Assembly: GCF_000478195.2 (NCBI RefSeq)
Contig: NZ_AUZM01000004.1
Coordinates: 1-64,000 of the forward strand
Direction of reading: 5' to 3'
DNA: 64,000 bases
Source: Lyngbya aestuarii BL J
Lineage (GTDB): Bacteria > Cyanobacteriota > Cyanobacteriia > Cyanobacteriales > Microcoleaceae
Position numbers and translations under genes: made by a program. Below are positions 18,542 to 28,061 of this stretch, in pieces (positions within the stretch are counted from its first letter, which is position 1; every line of letters starts with the position of its first letter). The notes under the pieces are model-generated. The model did no database searches, had not been told where the DNA came from, and saw nothing but the letters and a program-made list of their open reading frames with translations.

Positions 18542-18976
18542 CTAGGCAAAGTCTCGTAACATTTTTTTGATTTCTATGCTATGCAATTCTTCTTGACCAA
18601 TCAATGTCCGAGCATATTCTTCGATATAAATACTGGAATTTTCTACAACATCCAGCAAGTCTTTATAGAGTGAAAGTGCTTTTTTCTCATGGCTGAGGCT
18701 TTCCTGTAAAATATCTTTGACTGTATGCTGAAATGTTTCCTCAATGGGAGCAATTTTTTGGCTCGGGTGTCCTTCTAAACCGGTAAGAATTTCTCCCGCT
18801 TGTTGAGCATGAAGTAGAGATTCTGTAGCTTGTGCTTGGAAAAATTGTACAATAGACAAACGATTTGGCCCTGTTACCATTAAAGAATAATGTGTGTAGC
18901 GGACAACACCTGCAAGTTCAAATTCCATGATGGTATTGAGCAGGTTGATTGTTTTTTCTGTGTCAAGTTCTCTCAT
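18542..18976 (-). CDS. Bacterioferritin-like (ferritin fold) protein
   Basis: The 144-residue protein has the four-helix ferritin layout. Likely di-iron ligands are Glu20 (MEFELAG), His56 (LLHAQQAGE), Glu97 and Glu129-x-x-His132 (EELH). When HAQQAGEILTGLEG is aligned with the standard Bfr helix, the expected Glu (third residue before His) is Ser53 and the haem Met is Leu54. Either the site is incomplete or the ligand has shifted to Glu52. In cyanobacteria paired Bfr subunits are known to split haem and ferroxidase residues, so this may be the partner of another subunit. A role in iron storage or detoxification is inferred. Confidence 0.78.
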   Translation of the reverse strand: MRELDTEKTINLLNTIMEFELAGVVRYTHYSLMVTGPNRLSIVQFFQAQATESLLHAQQAGEILTGLEGHPSQKIAPIEETFQHTVKDILQESLSHEKKALSLYKDLLDVVENSSIYIEEYARTLIGQEELHSIEIKKMLRDFA

Positions 18977-19254
18977 TAGTCTTGTTTAGTTTGGGTGTAC
19001 TGCAAGTTATTGCAAATTTTTTCAATCATAGGCTGAATTTTCCCTCGTAAGCAGTGGTCTATGATACGAGCAGAAAATACGAGCAGTTGAGGCTAAATTT
19101 GCTAGACTCTACCTATAGAAATGATTTATCACGCTTTGAGATTTTTTGCTCAAAATATAATAAAGTCTTAATAGAATATCTGAACTTTCAACTTTTTTTC
19201 AACCAATAAGTCGTCATTTATCCCCAGCCTTTAACTTTAATTTGTCCACGTTTC

Positions 19255-19371
19255 TCAAATAAATATTTTACGTTCTAATTCGGCGCTGGCTCTCGCTGCA
19301 AAAATCTTTAAAACAAGCTGTCGTGTTTCATCATCAATCATCGGTTGGCTATCTAATACCGCTGTTAACAT
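19255..19371 (-). pseudogene. GAF-domain remnant
   Basis: A 38-codon minus-strand frame (MLTAVLDSQPMIDDETRQLV...FAARASAELERK...) reproduces the last helix of a GAF domain. It closely resembles the [12 protein letters not shown] end of the first GAF in the hybrid kinase at 20554-23649. No other part of the domain survives, and the frame stops right after it. It lies just downstream of the GGDEF gene, so it is probably debris of a decayed sensor gene from the same cluster. Confidence 0.55.
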
Positions 19372-19445
19372 CGGGTTAAAATCAAATTATTAAAGCATTA
19401 AAAGTAGTTGTATTGAATGATATCACGACTAATTTTTAGCTTTGA

Positions 19446-19964
19446 CTAATAGCAGGAAGGCTTATAAACTTGATATCGATCTTTTCCTAAATATTTCGCT
19501 TGTAACAGAGCTTTATCAGCATCTCTAAGAATATCATTCGCAGTTTTATAGGGTGATAAATCGACGAGAATACCCAAACTAAATGAGATCACAAAATCTC
19601 TGTTTTGAATAAAAAATTTAGTCCTAAAATTTTCAAAAATACGTTCTGCAACTTTAAGCGGAACATGAGAATTTTCAATATTAGGGAGTAAAATCACAAA
19701 CTCATCATCTCCTAAACGGGCAATAAAATCATTTTGACGTATAGCCAATTTCAAGCGTTGACAAATTGAAATGAGTAATTGATCACCTACAGCATAACCA
19801 AAAGAATCATTAATATTTTTATAGCCATCACAATCAAGATAAAATAAAGCAAATTTAGCATTGGGATACATCTGCTGTTGCTTTAAGACTTCTTCGAGTC
19901 GCTTGATCAAAAAAGTTCGGTTGGGAAGTTCGGTGAGTGAATCATGTAATACCACTTTAAACAA
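19446..19964 (-). CDS. GGDEF domain protein, probably the detached end of a REC-GGDEF gene
   Basis: The 172-residue frame is a lone GGDEF domain. It starts at the HDSLTELPNRTFLIKRLEE motif that normally follows a PAS or coiled-coil linker, so it has no N-terminal sensor. The signature is GDDEF (second Gly replaced by Asp) and an RQND I-site is kept. The only available starts are TTG 19964 or GTG 19955, with no ribosome binding site. It lies 39 bases downstream of the REC gene in the same reading frame, separated from it by three in-frame TAA codons. It is best read as the 3' half of a broken response-regulator diguanylate cyclase. Expression as a separate protein is doubtful. Confidence 0.65.
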   Translation of the reverse strand: MFKVVLHDSLTELPNRTFLIKRLEEVLKQQQMYPNAKFALFYLDCDGYKNINDSFGYAVGDQLLISICQRLKLAIRQNDFIARLGDDEFVILLPNIENSHVPLKVAERIFENFRTKFFIQNRDFVISFSLGILVDLSPYKTANDILRDADKALLQAKYLGKDRYQVYKPSCY

Positions 19965-20003
19965 TTTGAAATGAGAAGGTTATAAAGTAGCTTAAATGTA
20001 GTT

Positions 20004-20525
20004 TTAAACCTGTTGTTCTATTTGCTGTTTGAGTTGAAGAATAGTTTTGTGAGCGGTAATAATTTTGATCTGATGTGTGATTCTAGCTAAGACTTCTTCC
20101 ACATAAAAAGGCTTGGTAATGTAATCTGCCCCCCCAACTTTAAAAGCCTTTGCTTTGTCTTCAATCTCATTTGTTGCACTCAAGAAAATAATCGGAATAT
20201 GAGCAGTTTTAGGATTAGATTTAAGTTGTTTGCAGATTTCATAACCACTCATCTTTGGCATTCTAATATCAAGTAAAATCAGAGTCGGTTCAATACTTTT
20301 AACGGCTCTCAATGCCATCACACCATTGGTTGCTTTTCGAGTTGGGTATCCATGATCTGCCAAAATACTGGACAACAGACGAATATTTTCGGGTACATCA
20401 TCCACAATCAAAATATCAACAGTTATTTCGACTAAAAGGTTGTCATCACCCATCTTAATCTCATTAGATACTTCTTTTGAAATTAATGGAAATAAATCTT
20501 GATTGAGTTGAGTTGAATATTGCAT
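20004..20525 (-). CDS. Single-domain response regulator (REC) with truncated coiled coil
   Basis: The 173-residue protein has one REC domain (about 34-155) with phospho-acceptor Asp in LLDIRMPKMSGYEIC and the switch lysine in YITKPFYVEEVLARI. It ends inside a coiled coil (TILQLKQQIEQQV) at TAA 20004-20006. In relatives this coiled coil continues into an output domain, and the GGDEF frame downstream is in the same phase. It starts 28 bases after the stop of the ethylene-receptor-like hybrid kinase, so it is likely its co-transcribed partner. Without an output domain it could act only as a phosphate sink or relay. Confidence 0.85.
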   Translation of the reverse strand: MQYSTQLNQDLFPLISKEVSNEIKMGDDNLLVEITVDILIVDDVPENIRLLSSILADHGYPTRKATNGVMALRAVKSIEPTLILLDIRMPKMSGYEICKQLKSNPKTAHIPIIFLSATNEIEDKAKAFKVGGADYITKPFYVEEVLARITHQIKIITAHKTILQLKQQIEQQV

Positions 20526-20553
20526 AAGTTTTCCTTCAATACGTTCTCCAGGC

Positions 20554-23500
20554 TTACGAATGAATTAATAACATAATTTCGTCAAATTGATAAGATTCCA
20601 CTAAAGCGGCTAACTCTTGAATCAATACCGAGTGTTCAGAGGGAATTTGCTTAATCAGATTTAAACAGATATCATCACTACCTTGAGCAGCAGCCTGGTA
20701 AAATTGATCAATCCATTCTGAGGACATAATCGCAAAATCTGTTCTTTTTAACGGGTGATCAGATTGATTTTGGGTAGACTCTGACGTAGACTCTATCTGA
20801 TCTTTTTCGGTCTGATTATAACAATATTCTGCCCCTAGATAAAGGCTTAATATTTCTAACAGTTCTTCTCGCTGAAAGGGCTTACTGATAAAGTCATCAC
20901 AACCCAAAGTTAAACATTGATCTCGCTGTTCAGAAAAGGTACTGGCGGTAATTGCAATAATGGGGATATGAGGACTATCTGGTGTGAATTCTTTCTCAAA
21001 TTCCCTGATTTTTTGAGTCGCTTCATAACCATTCATAATGGGCATTTGCATATCCATAAAAATCAAATTTGGATGCCACTCTTGCCAAATCTTAATCCCT
21101 TCTTGACCCTGTTCAGCGACTTTGACATCAAAACCAATTTCACTTAATAAAGTCAATAATAAAAGACGATTGACTGGATGATCTTCCACAATCAAAATCC
21201 GATAATTGGGTTGTCCCAGTGCTAAACCTGAGACCTGACTAATATCAGGAGATGGAACGGTTGGGGTGGTTTCAACGACAGAAATAGGAAGCACAAAGCT
21301 AAAACAACTCCCTTTTCCGACTTCACTCTCAATGGTGATTTTACCGCCCATCATCTGCACAAAATTCTGTGAAATTCGCAACCCTAAACCCGTACCCTCT
21401 TGGGATTCTCGGCCAATTTTTGTTTGTTTAAACGCCTTAAATAAATCCTGAATTTCTTCTGGGGAAATTCCTGGCCCTGTATCTTCGACCGCAAAAATCA
21501 GAGTATTAAGCTGTTCTGATTTATGATGCCTAACTCGCAGGGTAACATGACCTTTGTTTGTAAACTTAATTGCATTCCCTAGAAGATTAATCAAAACCTG
21601 ACGAAGTTTACTTTCATCGTTTTTAATAAATGGAGGAATCTGAGAATCAATTTCAAATTTAAGAGATAATTTTTTGGCTTGAGCTTTAAGTTTCAACATG
21701 GTTTCTAGGGAACAGAGCAACTGATAGAGATCAAACTCTGTTTCATTTAAGGTGGTGCGTCCGGCTTCGATTTTAGACAGTTCTAATACATCATTAATTA
21801 ACCCGAGTAAATGTTCACCACTTTTGTTGACAATCTTGATATATTGTTGGTGTTCAGCTTTTAAAGAAGCATCTCGCTGCATCAGTTGAGTGAAGCCCAA
21901 AATAGCATTGAGAGGAGTACGGAGTTCGTGACTCATATTGGCTAAAAACTCACTTTTGGCTTGATTCGCCGCATCCGCTGTTTCTTTTGCTTGTTTGAGT
22001 TCTTCGGCTTGGTGTTGAGTGTGAGCAAACAGTTCGGCTTGTTGTACTGCTACCCCCAGTTGATTACTAATTTGGGTAATAATCTTTACTTCTTTTTCTT
22101 GCCAAGCGCGGGGATTGCTATTTTGATAAACCCCTAACATTCCCCAAAGTTTATCACCACAAAATATCGGTGTAATTGTATAGGATCGGGCTTTTAATTG
22201 TTCTAAAAATCCTATATAACAAGCGTCAAATCCGGCTTGATAAATATCAGGAACCCAGCAATAATTGTTTTTTATACGATCAATTCCGCCTTGATTGTTT
22301 TGTAGATAGGTGTCTTGAATGAGTCCATCAGAACCTTGAAATTTAGCCGCTGCACAATTGTCTTGATTGACTGTAATTTGAGTCAGTTCAGGGGTATTTG
22401 CCTGGGTATGAAATAACCTCTTCCAACCCGGAGCAACCGACTCGGAAACGATATTTCCGCTCCAGTCAGAATTAAAACGATAAATCAATACCCGATCACA
22501 GGCAATTGCCTGACGTAGCTCTGCTGTCGTGACCTGAAAAATAGTTTCTAAATCTAGAGTTTGACGCATTTTAGAAATGATATGAGTGGTTGCCTTCTCT
22601 CGTTGTACCATTAATTGGATCGCTGCTTCTACTGCAATTCTTTCTCTAATTTCGGTTTCAAGAGTTGTATTCGCGGCCACCAGTTCTGCGGTTCGTTCCT
22701 CTACTCGAAATTCTAACTGTTCATAAGCACGACGTTTGTCTTCCTCTGCCCATTTGCGTTGCAATTCAGTCGCCGCACGTGCTGCAAAAACAGACATAAT
22801 GGCTCGGGTTCGTTTATCTGTCTTTAGGGGGTTGACATCAAGAATAGATAAGTTACCAATTACCTTTTGATCGTTATCAAACAAAGGAACACCCATGTAG
22901 CTGTCGGCGTTGAGTTGTTTGAGTAATGAATTATTGGGGAAAAACTGTTGCAAATCTTTCGGATAGTAACAAAGTTGTTGAGTTTTGATGACAATATTGC
23001 AAGGTGTCTCGTTGTTGTATTCAAAATTATTGCTTAGATGATCTCCAGACCAAAATGCAACGCTACGCAACCCCTGTCTCGGTTCATTAACTTTCTCACA
23101 GACAAACACATAGGGAACATTTAATGCGGTGGCGAGGTTCTCCACCAAAGCTGGAAAAAAATCTTCCCCAGTCACTGAAGCGGTTCCCGATAAGATACTT
23201 TGCAGAGTTTCATCAATTTGTTGTCGTTCGGCAATTTCCTGTTCTAACTGTATATTAAGGATTTCCAGTTGTTCAGGCGATCGCAAAGCGAGAAATTTCG
23301 GTAATAATTCCACTAATTGTAAAGCGGTGTATACAGAAACAAACGCCGTCAAAGCCCGTTCTAGCCCCGATATCCAATAATATGGATACCAAAGCGTCCA
23401 AATATCGAGTAAATGCCCGATACCGCAGAGAATGATAAAAGCACTGAATAAGACAAAAACGCTGGAAAAAGGCAGATCACTCCGTTTACGAACAAAGTAG

Positions 23501-23649
23501 ATCAGCATCGCGGGAATCGAAAAATAAGCAATGGCGATCAGCGCATCACTCACCAAATGCAGTCCCACAAGAGGAGTCTGCCAAAGGTAACAATGACCGT
23601 GTGGTATGTAAGAATGGGCAGATAGAAGATTTTCTAACCCCTGTAACAC
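20554..23649 (-). CDS. Ethylene-receptor-like hybrid histidine kinase with bilin-type GAF
   Basis: This 1031-residue membrane sensor opens with an ethylene-binding domain like plant ETR1 and Synechocystis SynEtr1/UirS (residues 20-120, three helices). [13 protein letters not shown] matches ETR1 [13 protein letters not shown] (Asp35), and [12 protein letters not shown] keeps the copper ligands Cys75 and His79. A GAF domain follows (about 150-295), then a phytochrome-like GAF (about 345-540) with Cys477 in [14 protein letters not shown], at the bilin-attachment position of cyanobacteriochromes but in a CY rather than CH dipeptide. HisKA (His574 in [10 protein letters not shown]), HATPase (GTGLGL near 754), REC (Asp866 in FMDMQMP) and a helical tail complete it. 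Combined ethylene and light sensing is inferred. REC and GGDEF genes follow. Confidence 0.9.
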   Translation of the reverse strand: MLQGLENLLSAHSYIPHGHCYLWQTPLVGLHLVSDALIAIAYFSIPAMLIYFVRKRSDLPFSSVFVLFSAFIILCGIGHLLDIWTLWYPYYWISGLERALTAFVSVYTALQLVELLPKFLALRSPEQLEILNIQLEQEIAERQQIDETLQSILSGTASVTGEDFFPALVENLATALNVPYVFVCEKVNEPRQGLRSVAFWSGDHLSNNFEYNNETPCNIVIKTQQLCYYPKDLQQFFPNNSLLKQLNADSYMGVPLFDNDQKVIGNLSILDVNPLKTDKRTRAIMSVFAARAATELQRKWAEEDKRRAYEQLEFRVEERTAELVAANTTLETEIRERIAVEAAIQLMVQREKATTHIISKMRQTLDLETIFQVTTAELRQAIACDRVLIYRFNSDWSGNIVSESVAPGWKRLFHTQANTPELTQITVNQDNCAAAKFQGSDGLIQDTYLQNNQGGIDRIKNNYCWVPDIYQAGFDACYIGFLEQLKARSYTITPIFCGDKLWGMLGVYQNSNPRAWQEKEVKIITQISNQLGVAVQQAELFAHTQHQAEELKQAKETADAANQAKSEFLANMSHELRTPLNAILGFTQLMQRDASLKAEHQQYIKIVNKSGEHLLGLINDVLELSKIEAGRTTLNETEFDLYQLLCSLETMLKLKAQAKKLSLKFEIDSQIPPFIKNDESKLRQVLINLLGNAIKFTNKGHVTLRVRHHKSEQLNTLIFAVEDTGPGISPEEIQDLFKAFKQTKIGRESQEGTGLGLRISQNFVQMMGGKITIESEVGKGSCFSFVLPISVVETTPTVPSPDISQVSGLALGQPNYRILIVEDHPVNRLLLLTLLSEIGFDVKVAEQGQEGIKIWQEWHPNLIFMDMQMPIMNGYEATQKIREFEKEFTPDSPHIPIIAITASTFSEQRDQCLTLGCDDFISKPFQREELLEILSLYLGAEYCYNQTEKDQIESTSESTQNQSDHPLKRTDFAIMSSEWIDQFYQAAAQGSDDICLNLIKQIPSEHSVLIQELAALVESYQFDEIMLLIHS

Positions 23650-24117
23650 TGTTGTCTTCTCCTTAAAGATTCTTTCAAGTTATATCAATGCAAACGGCTG
23701 AAACGTTTTGGATATCCACACCCCTTTATTTCTAGTCTTCAACGCTAATGCTATTCTAGCGTGGCATTGAAAAATGCTAATGACCATCCCAGATGGAACT
23801 TTAAGTCGGAAACTTAAGTATTAAATCATGATCATACCGATGGGAGAGTCAGAAATTTGTACAATTCATCTCAATTAAATTTACATCAATCTCCTTTTAA
23901 TGTCGGGTTACTGATTACGTTACCCCCTGAACCCGATCATGCTAAACTTTGCCAAAGAATCAACAAAAAAGACTAGGAATTTCTCTCCACCATCTCCCCC
24001 TAAACCTCATCTCCCTCTGAACTCTATTAATCCTCTGTAGCAAATAATCACCAATTTTCTATACCCCAAGCAGACTTCGTGAGACAATGGTGAGAGACAA
24101 AACTGGGAAATGCTCAA
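23650..24117. other. Intergenic region
   Basis: This 468-base spacer lies between the divergent sensor kinase and cyanoP genes and should hold both promoters. Apart from a small TTAAGT/ACTTAA inverted repeat near 23803-23820, no gene or clear element was found. Confidence 0.5.
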
Positions 24118-24660
24118 ATGTTGAAACGAATTACAGCTATACTTTTTGTCATTATCAGCCTTACTCTCGGTGGCTGTGTTTCAATCGGTGCCGCCGGGTT
24201 AAATTCTTTTGTCGATACTGGGGATGGCTACGAGTTTCTTTACCCCAACGGTTGGGTTCAGGTGAATGTTTCTGATGGGCCGGATGTCGTGTTTCACGAT
24301 ATGATCGAACAAACTGAAAATGTCAGTGTTGTTATTAGTCCCATTCCCGATCAAAAAGCACTTGATGAATTGGGGACAGCGACTGATGTGGGATACAAAC
24401 TGAGTAAAAATGCGATCGCACCTCCGGGATCAGGGCGGGAAGCAGAATTAATTAACGCAGAATCTCGTCAAAAGGGCGATCAAACTTACTATTTATTGGA
24501 ATATGCGGTGACACTTCCCAATCAAAAACGCCATGATTTTGCGAGTGTTACGGTGAGTCGAGATCAACTCTTTACTTTAAATGTTTCAGCCACAGAAAAA
24601 CGCTGGCAAAAAGCCCACGATAAACTCGAACAAATGGTTAAGTCTTTTAATGTCTATTAA
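24118..24660 (+). CDS. CyanoP, PsbP-like photosystem II lipoprotein
   Basis: The 180-residue protein starts with a lipoprotein signal (LFVIISLTLGGC, lipobox LGGC, lipidated Cys20), which places it on the lumenal face of the thylakoid membrane. The mature part has the PsbP fold marks: DTGDGYEFLYPNGWVQVNV, GPDVVFHDMIEQTENVSVVISP, and the C-terminal RHDFASVTVSRDQLFTLNVSATEKRW. CyanoP helps photosystem II assembly. A hairpin terminator follows 22 bases after the stop, so it is probably transcribed alone. Confidence 0.9.
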   Translation: MLKRITAILFVIISLTLGGCVSIGAAGLNSFVDTGDGYEFLYPNGWVQVNVSDGPDVVFHDMIEQTENVSVVISPIPDQKALDELGTATDVGYKLSKNAIAPPGSGREAELINAESRQKGDQTYYLLEYAVTLPNQKRHDFASVTVSRDQLFTLNVSATEKRWQKAHDKLEQMVKSFNVY

Positions 24661-24682
24661 TTTAAACATTTTTTGATTCCTC

Positions 24683-24703
24683 AGACGTTCCTTGTGAACG
24701 TCT
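24683..24703 (+). terminator. Hairpin terminator after cyanoP
   Basis: A perfect 8-bp stem AGACGTTC/GAACGTCT with loop CTTGT lies 22 bases past the cyanoP stop. The following T-run is weak (AAACTCTTTAT), so termination may be incomplete and maf may be read through. Confidence 0.55.
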
Positions 24704-24742
24704 AAACTCTTTATAAAATTTAGAATCAAAAGTTTTCAGCAG

Positions 24743-25429
24743 ATGGCAACGGAAAATCAGATCACCTTTATTTTAGCTTCTGCTTCCCCTGCCCGTCGCC
24801 GTTTATTACAAAATCTTGGCATTCCAGCGAGAGTTTGTCCGAGTGGTTTTGATGAGTCACAAATTCAGTTAAATAATCCGGCTGAATTAGTCAAAACTCT
24901 CGCTCGTTGTAAGGCGGAAGCGGTAGCCAATCTACTCACAACAACATTATCAGATTCGATTCCTCATTCAAACTCTGCTTTGATTTTAGGCTGTGATTCG
25001 GTTTTAGAAGTAGATGGGGAAATCTACGGAAAACCTGAAAATAAAACAGAAGCGATTGCCCGTTGGAAAGTTATGCGATCTCATTATGGTAGACTGTTTA
25101 CAGGTCATGCGTTAATTGATTTCGGACAACAAAAAACTATCGTTTATTCTCGGGTGACAACGGTTTATTTTGCTGAAGTTAGTGATGCCGAAATAGAGGC
25201 TTATGTCGCCACAGAAGAACCTCTAAATTGTGCCGGATGTTTTGCGATCGAAGGAAAAGGAGGGGTGTTTATTGAGAAAATAGAGGGCTGTCACACCAAT
25301 GTTATTGGCTTGAGTTTGCCTTTACTGCGAAAAATGTTGCAGGAATTAGGACATGATGTGACTCAGTTTTGGCAAGCTGAAAACTCAGAGAAATTCTACA
25401 CGTCTAACGGTGATCCACAGTTTGATTGA
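24743..25429 (+). CDS. maf: Maf family nucleoside triphosphate pyrophosphatase
   Basis: The 228-residue protein hydrolyses non-canonical or excess nucleoside triphosphates to monophosphates. Motifs are the N-terminal phosphate loop [37 protein letters not shown] and the C-terminal [14 protein letters not shown]. It is slightly longer than bacterial Maf proteins through a short insertion ([14 protein letters not shown]) and C-terminal tail. It follows cyanoP by 82 bases on the same strand. Confidence 0.92.
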   Translation: MATENQITFILASASPARRRLLQNLGIPARVCPSGFDESQIQLNNPAELVKTLARCKAEAVANLLTTTLSDSIPHSNSALILGCDSVLEVDGEIYGKPENKTEAIARWKVMRSHYGRLFTGHALIDFGQQKTIVYSRVTTVYFAEVSDAEIEAYVATEEPLNCAGCFAIEGKGGVFIEKIEGCHTNVIGLSLPLLRKMLQELGHDVTQFWQAENSEKFYTSNGDPQFD

Positions 25430-25491
25430 TGCGCTTTTTTCTGGAGAAACAGCCCTACCTTGAAACAGTGGGGGAGATCGCTGTCAAAGCG

Positions 25492-26487
25492 TTATCCGAA
25501 TAAACAAGCGAGGGGAAACAGAAAATATTCCAAGAAAAACAGCTTCCAAATAAACTGATAAAAATCAGCAATGGCTTCTTTTTTTTCGAGATCAACTTTT
25601 GTACTCTGCCACCACAATAACGCTAAGATAACAACATGACTACTGACTAAAAAGATCGAATTCACCCAATTTTGTAAAAAGATCGGCGAGAAGATGATCC
25701 CGAGATAACAGACTGTTAACACCCAACGGGATAAATTAAAAACGGCAACTGTTCCTAAACGGATGGTAAAAGTGGTAATTTTATATTGGCGATCGCCTTC
25801 GATATCGGGAATATCTTTGAAAATGGCGATCGCAAAGGTGAAGACTAAAATAAACAGCGTTAATGTTAAAATGGGGGGGCTGATATCGGGAATTTCTCCG
25901 GTGATTCTTCCGGATAAAACCCAACTCAAATGCAAATAAAGCCCTAAGTTGACAATTACACCCCGCACGGTAAAAATACACAACGCTGCCCAAAACGGAA
26001 ATCGTTTGAGGCGAATCGGTGGTAAGGAATAAGCGGTTCCCAGGGTGAGGCTAATTCCGACTGTTGCTAAGAGAAATTTGCCTTGTAACGCGGCTAAAAT
26101 AATCGCGAGTATTCCGGTGGTGATGATGATTGCTTTGGCTTGAAAGGGCGAATATTCACCGGATGCTAAGGGTAAATGAGGCTTATTAATACGGTCTATT
26201 TCAACGTCTTCGAGTTGGTTGAGTCCCACAATATAAATATTGCCACACACACAAGCTAACCAACTTAAAATCACACTCACGAGGAGAGTGGATACAATAT
26301 CTCCATATTCCCATGTTCCATTAATTTTATCACTCCAGGCAACAAGAGTCAATCCCAACACACTAAAACTGGTTCCAATAATTGTATGAGGGCGAGAAAA
26401 TTTCCAGAAGGAATAAAGCCAAGGCGTGTATTTTTGGACTAGATTAACGTTAGAAATAGTCAAGGTTGGCTTAGAACTTTCGGCCAT
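25492..26487 (-). CDS. Homogentisate phytyl/prenyltransferase (UbiA family)
   Basis: This 331-residue multi-pass membrane protein has about 8-9 hydrophobic segments and both aspartate motifs of UbiA prenyltransferases: NQLEDVEIDRINKPHLPLASG and KDIPDIEGDRQYKITT. The N-terminus YSFWKFSRPHTIIGTSFSVLGL matches the Synechocystis slr1736 type that joins homogentisate to phytyl diphosphate, the committed step of tocopherol synthesis. Related plant enzymes use solanesyl or geranylgeranyl donors, so donor specificity is inferred. It converges on maf with about 60 bases between stops. Confidence 0.9.
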   Translation of the reverse strand: MAESSKPTLTISNVNLVQKYTPWLYSFWKFSRPHTIIGTSFSVLGLTLVAWSDKINGTWEYGDIVSTLLVSVILSWLACVCGNIYIVGLNQLEDVEIDRINKPHLPLASGEYSPFQAKAIIITTGILAIILAALQGKFLLATVGISLTLGTAYSLPPIRLKRFPFWAALCIFTVRGVIVNLGLYLHLSWVLSGRITGEIPDISPPILTLTLFILVFTFAIAIFKDIPDIEGDRQYKITTFTIRLGTVAVFNLSRWVLTVCYLGIIFSPIFLQNWVNSIFLVSSHVVILALLWWQSTKVDLEKKEAIADFYQFIWKLFFLEYFLFPLACLFG

Positions 26488-26677
26488 AATTGAGTGATGA
26501 TTTAAAGAACTGAACCTAGATACTATAGCTCATGTTCTACTTAATGTATAGTCAACTTTATATACAATGATCAAGAATCTCAACCCTAAAGACACAAAAA
26601 ACAATTAAGATCCCATCTTTTCTGTCTTGGTATCTTGGTGATGATTCTCCAGATCAAAACAATGTTATCATCCGACT

Positions 26678-27238
26678 TTATTCCGCCACCGCCCCTAAAA
26701 ATATTTCCTTGACTTGATTATTTTGAAACTCAAAAATCAACCCGCCATACACTGAACCTGCAACGAAATAATCAGACGAAATTGGTGCGGCTGCATCTTC
26801 TTCTGGGGCGTATACTTGTTTAACTTTTGCTGAATAATCCCCAATACCAACACCTCGCTTGGTTTGCAGTTGAGAAGGGGCTTGAACTCGAATAGAACTC
26901 ACAACAGCAGAACCTTCTTCGGTTTCGGCTGCCATATTTAAGGTAATTCCTTGTCGGGGATAATTCCAGTTTTGATGATACAAACCATCCGCCCCCCAAA
27001 ACTTTTGCTCTCCTTTGCTTCCTACTTCTCCCAAGATTTGCGTGACTTCGGCTGCGGTTAAACCAATTTTCAATTCTCCAAATCCTTCCAAGTTGAGTAA
27101 ATCAAAATTTTGAGAAATTTGATACTCTAAATGAGACGATAATGCCAGAGTCTTTAAGGCTAAAGCTGTCGATATTCCTAAAAAAAAGCTGGTTTCTGCG
27201 AACAAAAATACAGTCATTAAAGTCGAAAACTTTTTCAT
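26678..27238 (-). CDS. Secreted hypothetical protein with SmpA/BLIP-like motif
   Basis: From ATG 27238 the product has 186 residues with a signal-like hydrophobic N-terminus (MKKFSTLMTVFLFAETSFFLGISTALA). The segment LEGFGELKIGLTAAEVTQILGEVGSKGEQKFWGADG has the kIGMT-x-x-V-x-x-x-LG pattern of small SmpA/BLIP-like folds. It starts 1 base after the trmB stop (TAA C ATG), so the two are translationally coupled. The reason for the pairing is not obvious and no function is assigned. Confidence 0.65.
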   Translation of the reverse strand: MKKFSTLMTVFLFAETSFFLGISTALALKTLALSSHLEYQISQNFDLLNLEGFGELKIGLTAAEVTQILGEVGSKGEQKFWGADGLYHQNWNYPRQGITLNMAAETEEGSAVVSSIRVQAPSQLQTKRGVGIGDYSAKVKQVYAPEEDAAAPISSDYFVAGSVYGGLIFEFQNNQVKEIFLGAVAE

Positions 27239-27239
27239 G

Positions 27240-27872
27240 TTAACACCGTTCAAATAAAATACGATAAACAGGTTCTCCCCGAGAGATAGTCGAACGTTCT
27301 CGTTCAGAGGGAAGGGGAAGGGGATTTTCAGACAGCCAATCTTTGCCTAAACGTTGAAACGCTGAATGTTCAGAAAATAAATCGCACATTTGTTCAACAA
27401 CTTCTTTGACATCTGACTGAATAAAGACTTCACCGCCAAGTGTAAGATAATCGGCAATTTCTGCCACTAACTCGGGTTGAACAATGCGGCGGCGTTGATG
27501 ACGTCGTTTGAACCAAGGATCAGGAAATTGAATACTCACTCGCTGAAAAATTCCCGCAGGTAAAGTGTCGAGAATCGGTTTTAAAGAATTATTAGCATTA
27601 CAAAATAAATAATGTAAATTCGTTAATCCTTGTTCATCTCGCCATTGATTGGCTTCATCAACTAACGGTTCTCGAATTTCAAGCCCGAGATAGTTCCAAC
27701 TGGGTTCGATTTGTGCTAAATTCCACAGTAACCGCCCTCGACCACAACCGAGATCCAGATGTAAAGGCTGATGAACTTTAGCATAAATTTTCGTCCAGTC
27801 GGGCGGATCAATCGGAACTTGATATTTTTGAGCTAAGGGATTAACGTGTTCACGAACTCGAACTCTTCCCAA
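27240..27872 (-). CDS. trmB: tRNA (guanine(46)-N(7))-methyltransferase
   Basis: The 210-residue SAM enzyme makes m7G46 in tRNA variable loops. Motifs are [17 protein letters not shown] (SAM site), [14 protein letters not shown], the family mark [16 protein letters not shown], and [10 protein letters not shown]. The start is TTG 27872: it is the only initiator 8 bases behind a strong GGAGG site (27881-27885), and the ATT one base upstream leads to a stop. The downstream secreted protein is coupled to it. The spacer on its 5' side is a heptamer repeat array. Confidence 0.93.
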   Translation of the reverse strand: MGRVRVREHVNPLAQKYQVPIDPPDWTKIYAKVHQPLHLDLGCGRGRLLWNLAQIEPSWNYLGLEIREPLVDEANQWRDEQGLTNLHYLFCNANNSLKPILDTLPAGIFQRVSIQFPDPWFKRRHQRRRIVQPELVAEIADYLTLGGEVFIQSDVKEVVEQMCDLFSEHSAFQRLGKDWLSENPLPLPSERERSTISRGEPVYRILFERC

Positions 27873-27880
27873 TGGTTACA

Positions 27881-27885
27881 CCTCC
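27881..27885 (-). promoter_or_regulatory. Strong ribosome binding site deciding the trmB TTG start
   Basis: GGAGG on the minus strand stands 8 bases before TTG 27872, fixing the start at this unusual codon. Confidence 0.75.
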
Positions 27886-27892
27886 AAATAAA

Positions 27893-28027
27893 AAAAGGCA
27901 AAAGGCAAAAGGCAAAAGGCAAAAGGCAAAAGGCAGAAAGTAAGAGAAAAGAGTTTTTAAAACTAAGGCAAAAGGGGAAAGGGGAAAGGGGAAAGGCAGA
28001 AAGTAAGAGAAAAGAGTTTTTAAAACT
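27893..28027. repeat. AAAAGGC heptamer array plus a 33-bp direct repeat
   Basis: Six exact copies of AAAAGGC run from 27893 to 27934. A 33-bp unit beginning GGCAGAAAGTAAGAG occurs at 27932-27964 and again at 27995-28027. Between the copies are three AAAGGGG-like units. This is the style of short tandemly repeated repetitive (STRR) sequences of filamentous cyanobacteria. It lies between trmB and the four-helix-bundle gene. Confidence 0.85.
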
Positions 28028-28061
28028 TCAGTTTGTTAACAAGAGTATAAATCATCCGAGT

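Noticed and set aside
27893-27934. Possible CRISPR-like array
   Set aside because: The 7-bp units are directly joined without spacers, so this is a simple tandem repeat, and no cas gene is nearby.
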